The notes below the pieces were generated by a model that was not told the DNA's origin, made no database searches, and saw only the letters and a list, made by a program, of their open reading frames with translations. DNA of 10,870 bases from Gammaproteobacteria bacterium. GTDB lineage: Bacteria > Pseudomonadota > Gammaproteobacteria > Steroidobacterales > SZUA-146. Shown here in pieces: positions 6,132-10,870 of the stretch; within the stretch, counting starts at the first letter, position 1; each line of letters opens with the position of its first letter. Made by a program: the position numbers and the translations under genes. The stretch spans positions 1-10,870 of the forward strand of contig QIGP01000222.1 in NCBI GenBank assembly GCA_003228965.1. Reading direction: 5' to 3'.

Positions 6132-6764
6132 GTGAGCGAATACACAACAGACGAAGAAGAACTCGAAAAGCTGAAGAACTGGTGGAACGACAACAAGGTT
6201 TTCGTTGTCACAGGACTTATAGCAGGTGGTGCCATCTTGGGCGGCTACAATTGGTACAAAGACATGGTGGCCACACGGGCCAACACGGCTTCCGCGTTAT
6301 TTGAAGACCTGAAAGAAGCTGTTTCGAGTGGGAACCGTGAAGTTGCTTTGGCCAAAGGCTCAGAGCTTCAGGACAAGTTTTCCGCAACACCGTACGACGC
6401 GCAGGCGTTGTTGGTGTTAGCGAAGGTGCATATTGATGCGGGCGACTACGATGCGGCTATGCAAGCGCTAAAAGATGCCATTAGCACCGGTAACACCGAG
6501 CTTGGTCACGTAGCACGACTTCGACTTGCACGCGTGCAGCTTGCCGCAGGTCTGGTCGACGAAGCCAAGAGCACATTGACGGTGCGCAGTGAAGGCGAAT
6601 TCAGCTCGTTGTATCAGGAGCTTCGCGGCGACATTCATACGGCGGCCGGTGAAACCGACGCAGCGATTGAACAGTACAAGCTTGCTCTAGCTCACGAAAT
6701 CCCTCTGGGAGACGTGCGCTACCTTGAAATCAAACTGCAAAATCTGGGTGCATCGGTCGATTAG
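6132..6764 (+). CDS. yfgM: Periplasmic TPR chaperone-like protein YfgM
   Basis: A 210-residue inner-membrane protein; in E. coli YfgM binds PpiD at the SecYEG translocon and assists proteins entering the periplasm. The short cytoplasmic N-terminus is acidic (TTDEEELEKLKNWWNDN), followed by one transmembrane helix at about 22-42 and a periplasmic alpha-helical TPR-like domain, with repeats such as AQALLVLAKVHIDAGDYDAA and the unit at 168-184 (GDIHTAAGETDAAIEQY). Length is close to E. coli YfgM (206). The start is a GTG, preceded by GGAAG at 6121-6125. Its position between hisS and bamB is conserved and strengthens the assignment. Together with BamB and Der it forms the usual envelope/ribosome trio. 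Confidence 0.93.
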   Translation: MSEYTTDEEELEKLKNWWNDNKVFVVTGLIAGGAILGGYNWYKDMVATRANTASALFEDLKEAVSSGNREVALAKGSELQDKFSATPYDAQALLVLAKVHIDAGDYDAAMQALKDAISTGNTELGHVARLRLARVQLAAGLVDEAKSTLTVRSEGEFSSLYQELRGDIHTAAGETDAAIEQYKLALAHEIPLGDVRYLEIKLQNLGASVD

Positions 6765-6801
6765 CGACCTGTATTTTAAGTTAACTCTCCGGGACCTGTT
6801 T

Positions 6802-7971
6802 ATGAAACCAACTATTAAAGTGCTAGCGATCATGTTGAGTTCAGTGGCCCTTGTTGCGTGCCAAAACAGTAAGGAAATTAAACTTGAGCCTGCACAGCTT
6901 GTGCCGCTGACTACATCCATTCAGGTCACCAGGTCCTGGTCAACAAATCTTGGCGGTAACAAGAAACTGAGTCGACCAGGTCTTGGGCCAACCGGCAACG
7001 GAGCGCGCGTATTTGCCGCTTCCAGCGACGGCGTTGTGACGGCACTTGATGCTGTGACCGGTAAACGCGTTTGGCAGGTTAGTTTAGGTAAGGACAGGGG
7101 CGTTTCAGGCGGTCCCGGTTTTGGCGGCAACATGGTCGCTGTTGGCACGGCTGAAGGCGAAGTAATTGTCATGTCGGCAGGTGACGGTTCAATCAAGTGG
7201 ACGGCCAAAGTTAGCAGTTCGGTACTGTCGGCACCCGCTGTTACCGCCCGTGTCGTGGTTGTGCGCACAAACGACGGGCAGATGACCGCTCTTGACGGCT
7301 CTAACGGTAAGGAGATGTGGAACATTGACCGACGCGTTCAGGGCCTTACCTACTACGGCCATGCCGAGCCTGTGTTTGCTTCCGGTGCTGTAGTGAGCGG
7401 CTTCGATAACGGCAAGATAGCTACCGTGGATGTGGCCTCTGGTCAGGTCATATGGGAACGCTCTGTTTCAGAACGCCGCGGACGCAACGAATTTGAACGA
7501 CTGGCCGATGTGGACGGACGCATTACCATTAACGGCGAAGACGCGTTCGCTGTCGGTTTTCAAGGCAGAGCCATGCTGCTTGCGCTACCTACTGGCCAGC
7601 CGATTTGGGCAAAAGATATGTCGAGCCGCTACCCGGTTACCGTCGACTGGAACCAGGTGTTCATATCAACGATTGACGACTCTATTGTTGCACTGGATCG
7701 ACGTAACGGTGTTGAGAACTGGAAACAGGAACAACTTATTCGACGTTCGATTGGAGCGCCGGCACTGCTTGGAACTTCGGTGATTGTCGGTGACTTCGAA
7801 GGCTATCTGCATTGGATTTCGGCTCTGGACGGCAGTTTTCAGGCGCGCACGCGCGCGGGTAAAAGCCCTATTACAGCCCCACCTTTGGTCATGGGTGACA
7901 TGATTTACGTACAGAATGACGCAGGCGAGCTTCACGCCTTTTCCAAGCCCGCCATTGTGGCTGCGCCATAG
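6802..7971 (+). CDS. bamB: Outer membrane protein assembly factor BamB
   Basis: A 389-residue outer-membrane lipoprotein of the BAM complex, which folds beta-barrel proteins into the outer membrane; BamB binds the POTRA domains of BamA. The signal sequence ends in the lipobox LVAC, giving Cys20 as the acylated residue. The rest is a beta-propeller of PQQ-like repeats, seen as recurring blade motifs: VVTALDAVTGKRVWQ, VIVMSAGDGSIKW, MTALDGSNGKEMW, IATVDVASGQVIW, and IVALDRRNGVENW. The ERLADVDG segment near residue 232 matches a conserved loop implicated in BamA contact. The ATG at 6802 is preferred over a longer in-frame start at 6724 inside yfgM because only the shorter form begins with a lipoprotein signal; GGGA at 6791-6794 precedes it. 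Length matches E. coli BamB (392). Confidence 0.96.
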   Translation: MKPTIKVLAIMLSSVALVACQNSKEIKLEPAQLVPLTTSIQVTRSWSTNLGGNKKLSRPGLGPTGNGARVFAASSDGVVTALDAVTGKRVWQVSLGKDRGVSGGPGFGGNMVAVGTAEGEVIVMSAGDGSIKWTAKVSSSVLSAPAVTARVVVVRTNDGQMTALDGSNGKEMWNIDRRVQGLTYYGHAEPVFASGAVVSGFDNGKIATVDVASGQVIWERSVSERRGRNEFERLADVDGRITINGEDAFAVGFQGRAMLLALPTGQPIWAKDMSSRYPVTVDWNQVFISTIDDSIVALDRRNGVENWKQEQLIRRSIGAPALLGTSVIVGDFEGYLHWISALDGSFQARTRAGKSPITAPPLVMGDMIYVQNDAGELHAFSKPAIVAAP

Positions 7972-7973
7972 TC

Positions 7974-7996
7974 GGCTAAGGCTTAAGCGCTTATCC
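7974..7996. other. Possible hairpin between bamB and der
   Basis: GGCTAAG at 7974-7980 can pair with CTTATCC at 7990-7996, seven positions with one C-T mismatch and a nine-base loop. A perfect ten-base palindrome, TAAGCGCTTA at 7984-7993, overlaps it. No T-tract follows, so termination is unlikely; it might affect mRNA stability or der translation. It may also be chance. Confidence 0.25.
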
Positions 7997-8022
7997 CGAC
8001 GAACACGGCAACAAAAGTCACT

Positions 8023-9558
8023 ATGTCTAACGAATCTGAAACAGGCTCAGGGCCTGAGTCCGTGGCCGAAGCGAGCGCTAAAGCAGAATCCGGGTCCGAG
8101 TCGGAAGCTGACGATAAAGCCGAATCCGAGTCTGAAGCTACCGAAGAAGTCGATAGCTATCCCGATTATATGCTCCCGGTTATTGCGTTAGTTGGCAGGC
8201 CCAATGTAGGCAAGTCAACGCTGTTTAATACACTTACCCGATCACGTGACGCACTTGTCGCGGATCAGCCAGGACTAACGCGCGACCGGCAGTACGGTTT
8301 TGGACAGCTGGGTTTGATGCCGTACCTTGTCATTGATACGGGCGGTTTGTCGGGTGATACAGACGGCCTTGACGGTTTGATGGCACAACAAACTCAGCGC
8401 GCGATTGAAGAAGCCGACTACATTGTTTTTATGGTGGACGGTCGCGAGGGCTTATCCTCAACTGACCACCAGGTCGCACAGCTTCTGCGACGATATGACA
8501 AGCCGATCCAGTTGGTCGTGAACAAATCTGAAGGTCTCGATCCCGACGTTGCCAATTCCGAGTTTTACGCGTTGGGTGTCGGCCAGCCCGCCTCCATCTC
8601 CTCGGCGCACGGCCACAATGTGGGCCCGTTAATGGATGAAGTGCTATCTATTTTTCCATTGCCGTCCAAAGTTAAAACAAGCGATTTACAAGGCATTAAA
8701 GTAGCCATCATTGGCCGCCCGAACGTGGGTAAATCTACGCTTGTTAATCGGCTCGTCGGTGAAGAGCGCGTTGTGGCCTTTGATAAACCGGGTACAACTC
8801 GCGATAGTGTTTACGTTCCATTTGAACGGGATGGTACTAAATACACTTTAATCGATACGGCTGGCGTGCGGCGACGCTCTAAAGTCGACGAGACTATTGA
8901 GAAGTTCAGTATTGTAAAAACCCTGCAGGCCATTGATAAGGCCGACGTCGTTGTGTGTATGCTCGAAGCGCGTGAAGGCGTAACCGAACAGGATGTGCGC
9001 TTGCTCGGCATGGCCCTGCATCGGGGGCGGGCGTTAACGCTCGCCATTAACAAGTGGGACGGACTTACAAACTACCAACGCGACACCGTACGCCGTGAGC
9101 TCGAACTAAAACTCCCTTTCGCCACGTTTATCGATAGCCATTTTATTTCGGCTCTGCACGGTAGCGGTGTTACCGACGTGCTGGCCTCTGTAATTTCCTG
9201 CCACGCGGCGGCGACCAAAGAACTGCCCACACCAGAGCTTACACGACTGCTTGAAGAGTGCGTCCAGGCGCACCCACCACCGGCCTCGCGAGGGCGCCGC
9301 CCCAAGCTGCGCTACGCCCACCAGGGCGGTCGCAATCCGCAAGTTATTGTCATTCACGGCAATATGACCAATTACATAGCCGATACTTACAGGCGCTTTC
9401 TTGAAAATCGTTTTCGCAAGAGGTTCAAGCTGCACGGCGCCCCGGTTAAAATAGAGTTTAAGTCTGGAAAGAACCCGTTCGAGGGTCGAAAAAATAAACT
9501 TACCGATCGACAAAAAACCCGCAAGAAGCGGTTGATGAAATTCGTCAAACGTAAGTAG
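8023..9558 (+). CDS. der: Ribosome assembly GTPase Der (EngA)
   Basis: An essential GTPase with two tandem G domains that assists 50S subunit maturation; 511 residues. First G domain: P-loop GRPNVGKST 58-66, DTGG 105-108 and NKSE 167-170, where the usual NKxD carries Glu. Second G domain: GRPNVGKST 231-239, DTAG 278-281 and a standard NKWD 343-346. The C-terminal KH-like RNA-binding domain runs from about 405 and ends in a very basic tail (KTRKKRLMKFVKRK). Residues 1-49 are an extra Ser/Glu-rich, probably disordered leader absent from E. coli Der (490 residues), which starts at the equivalent of Met50 (base 8170). Neither the ATG at 8023 nor the one at 8170 has a good ribosome binding site. 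I kept the long form because the leader is open, biased and repeat-built, as in coding DNA; the start remains uncertain. Confidence 0.95.
   Translation: MSNESETGSGPESVAEASAKAESGSESEADDKAESESEATEEVDSYPDYMLPVIALVGRPNVGKSTLFNTLTRSRDALVADQPGLTRDRQYGFGQLGLMPYLVIDTGGLSGDTDGLDGLMAQQTQRAIEEADYIVFMVDGREGLSSTDHQVAQLLRRYDKPIQLVVNKSEGLDPDVANSEFYALGVGQPASISSAHGHNVGPLMDEVLSIFPLPSKVKTSDLQGIKVAIIGRPNVGKSTLVNRLVGEERVVAFDKPGTTRDSVYVPFERDGTKYTLIDTAGVRRRSKVDETIEKFSIVKTLQAIDKADVVVCMLEAREGVTEQDVRLLGMALHRGRALTLAINKWDGLTNYQRDTVRRELELKLPFATFIDSHFISALHGSGVTDVLASVISCHAAATKELPTPELTRLLEECVQAHPPPASRGRRPKLRYAHQGGRNPQVIVIHGNMTNYIADTYRRFLENRFRKRFKLHGAPVKIEFKSGKNPFEGRKNKLTDRQKTRKKRLMKFVKRK
8080..8148 (+). repeat. In-frame tandem repeat in the Der leader
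   Basis: Two adjacent units of about 11-12 codons encode KAESGSESEADD (8080-8115) and KAESESEATEE (8116-8148). The DNA copies are similar but differ at several third positions, so the duplication is not brand new, or it is kept by selection for the acidic, serine-rich character. Confidence 0.55.
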
Positions 9559-9595
9559 CACCGCATTGTTCCGGGCGTGTGCATGGAGTCTGTGA

Positions 9596-10786
9596 ATGAA
9601 AAAGTTAATTAGGGGTTTAAGCTACCCACTGTTGTTGCTGGTAGTGCTTGTAGCGATCATTGGCGTTACTCAACGCGAAAAAATTACTCGTTTATATGCC
9701 GTGGTCACAATGTTTGACGCGGATAAAATCGTGCACAATTTTTCCAATATGAACGACGCGATGCTGTCCGTTCCTCTGACTCGTAGGGGTCCTACCGACC
9801 CCTGGTCGAAAAGCATCAGTTCTCCACCCGAGACATTCGATCATCAAGGCAATACCGAAAGCCTGGAAGGTTTCTTAAACGAAACCTCAACCACAGCATT
9901 TCTGGTTATTCACGATGGTGTCATCGTTCACGAAGATTATCGCCTTGGAACCGCTCAGGAGGACTTGCGAATTTCGTGGTCTATGGCCAAATCGTTTTTG
10001 TCGGCTGTGTTTGGAGTCGCGCTGAACGAGGGAAAAATAGCCTCTTTGCGTGATCCGGTCGACAAATATGTTCCTGCGCTGTCCACTTCAGCGTACGCGG
10101 GCGTTGCCATCGAAGACGTGCTACACATGTCGAGTGGCGTAGAGTTTAACGAAGACTATTTCGACTTCGACAGTGACATTAACAAAATGGGCCGCGTGCT
10201 GGCGCTTGGCGGTTCTATGGACGAATTCGCGGCTAGCATGAATGAAGTTACGCGCCCTGCGGGCAAGCAGTGGCAGTACGTGTCGATTGATACGCACGTG
10301 CTGGCCATGGTTCTTCGTGCCGCGACGGGTCAGTCGTTAACAGACTATTTGTCCCAGAGGCTGTGGCAAAAACTTGGGACGGATGGCGACGGCTACTACC
10401 TCACCGACGGTGAGGGTGCAGCGTTCGCGCTTGGTGGGCTTAACATGCAAACTCGCGACTATGCCCGCTTCGGTGAATTGTTCAGAAATGGCGGTAACTG
10501 GAAAGGGCAACAGGTTATTCCTAAAGCGTGGACGTATAAGTCCACCCGCAACAGCGCTCCTGGTCTAAAACCGGTAACTCAGGGGTACGGCTACCAGTGG
10601 TGGCTACCGGAGGGTGCGAATGGCGAGTTTTTCGCAGGCGGTATTTACGGTCAATACATTTACGTCAATCGTCCCGCTGGCGTCGTTGTGGTCAAGAACT
10701 CTGCGCACCGCACGTTCAACGCGCCTGGCGTGCGCACTCGAACAATGGAGGTGTTTCGTACGTTAGCCAAACATTACAATCAATAG
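9596..10786 (+). CDS. Serine hydrolase, beta-lactamase / 6-aminohexanoate-dimer hydrolase type
   Basis: A 396-residue protein of the serine beta-lactamase-like fold (class C / EstB / NylB group). An N-terminal hydrophobic helix at about 8-24 acts as a membrane anchor or uncleaved signal, so the domain should face the periplasm. The nucleophile motif SxxK is SMAK at 129-132 (Ser129, Lys132). The second motif is YVS at 228-230, a Tyr-x-Ser rather than Tyr-x-Asn arrangement. Near the C-terminus GGIYGQYIYV (348-357) stands where true beta-lactamases have the KTG box. This set resembles NylB-type amide hydrolases and esterases more than antibiotic-degrading enzymes. The natural substrate cannot be told from the sequence. 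The start at 9596 has GGAG at 9585-9588. It follows der after 37 bases, so it may be a late addition to the der transcript. Confidence 0.85.
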   Translation: MKKLIRGLSYPLLLLVVLVAIIGVTQREKITRLYAVVTMFDADKIVHNFSNMNDAMLSVPLTRRGPTDPWSKSISSPPETFDHQGNTESLEGFLNETSTTAFLVIHDGVIVHEDYRLGTAQEDLRISWSMAKSFLSAVFGVALNEGKIASLRDPVDKYVPALSTSAYAGVAIEDVLHMSSGVEFNEDYFDFDSDINKMGRVLALGGSMDEFAASMNEVTRPAGKQWQYVSIDTHVLAMVLRAATGQSLTDYLSQRLWQKLGTDGDGYYLTDGEGAAFALGGLNMQTRDYARFGELFRNGGNWKGQQVIPKAWTYKSTRNSAPGLKPVTQGYGYQWWLPEGANGEFFAGGIYGQYIYVNRPAGVVVVKNSAHRTFNAPGVRTRTMEVFRTLAKHYNQ

Positions 10787-10811
10787 GTATTTTAACGAAG
10801 GGGCAAGATCG

Positions 10812-10870
10812 ATGAGGAGACGGCTATATTTGAGTTGTATTCTGGCACTCCTTTGCAGAGCTTGCGTAAC
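10812..10870 (+). CDS. Start of an unidentified exported protein (cut by window end)
   Basis: An ATG at 10812 preceded by AAGGGG at 10798-10803 opens a frame without stop to the window edge. The 19 visible residues, MRRRLYLSCILALLCRACV, form a basic-then-hydrophobic start like a signal peptide. Three cysteines are close together, but none sits in a canonical lipobox. It starts 25 bases after the serine hydrolase and may be co-transcribed. Function cannot be judged. Confidence 0.5.
   Translation, partial: MRRRLYLSCILALLCRACV

Noticed and set aside
9106..9561. Minus-strand frame of 151 codons opposite the der 3' end
   Set aside because: It is a shadow of the highly conserved KH-like domain coding region, with no independent signal.
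9596..10786. Antibiotic-resistance beta-lactamase
   Set aside because: It has the SxxK fold motif but Tyr-x-Ser and GIYGQ in place of the Tyr-x-Asn and KTG boxes of class C enzymes, so a resistance role is not supported.

Overview
The window is a compact, all plus-strand block of conserved genes from a gammaproteobacterium. The main evidence is the gene order ndk - rlmN - pilW - rodZ - hisS - yfgM - bamB - der, a classic gammaproteobacterial arrangement. A pilW gene between rlmN and rodZ fits species with type IV pili rather than enterics. Base composition is moderate. Genus cannot be read from the sequence; acidic insertions in RlmN and Der would fit a marine or salt-tolerant lineage, but that is only an inference.

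Layout. (1) Bases 1-1294 hold a shortened iron-sulfur assembly (ISC-type) cluster: the 3' part of a cysteine desulfurase gene, a very divergent IscU-like scaffold gene, and a canonical iscA. No hscB, hscA or fdx follows. (2) Bases 1295-1489 are the longest non-coding stretch (195 bases). They carry several inverted repeats and a plausible sigma70 promoter for what follows. (3) Bases 1490-4776 hold ndk, rlmN, pilW and rodZ, tightly packed; rlmN/pilW and pilW/rodZ overlap. (4) Bases 4822-9558 hold hisS, yfgM, bamB and der. The ispG gene that commonly sits between rodZ and hisS is absent here. (5) Bases 9596-10786 encode a membrane-anchored or secreted serine hydrolase of the beta-lactamase/6-aminohexanoate-dimer hydrolase type, followed by the first codons of another exported protein that runs off the window.

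How the genes fit together. Most of the window is housekeeping: nucleotide supply (Ndk), tRNA charging (HisS), rRNA/tRNA methylation by an iron-sulfur radical-SAM enzyme (RlmN), 50S ribosome assembly (Der), cell shape (RodZ), pilus secretin assembly (PilW) and envelope protein traffic (YfgM at SecYEG, BamB in the outer-membrane BAM complex). RlmN needs a [4Fe-4S] cluster, so an upstream iron-sulfur gene set is functionally sensible, although the two blocks are separated by a probable promoter.

The most unusual feature is the IscS/IscU pair. The IscU-like protein has lost two of its three conserved cysteines (to Ser) and the conserved Asp (to Gly), keeping only the middle Cys. The desulfurase keeps its active-site Cys but lacks the C-terminal tail with which classical IscS contacts IscU. 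This looks like a co-diverged, probably repurposed assembly pair rather than a normal ISC machine. I found no CRISPR array, insertion sequence, tRNA, rRNA or convincing rho-independent terminator.
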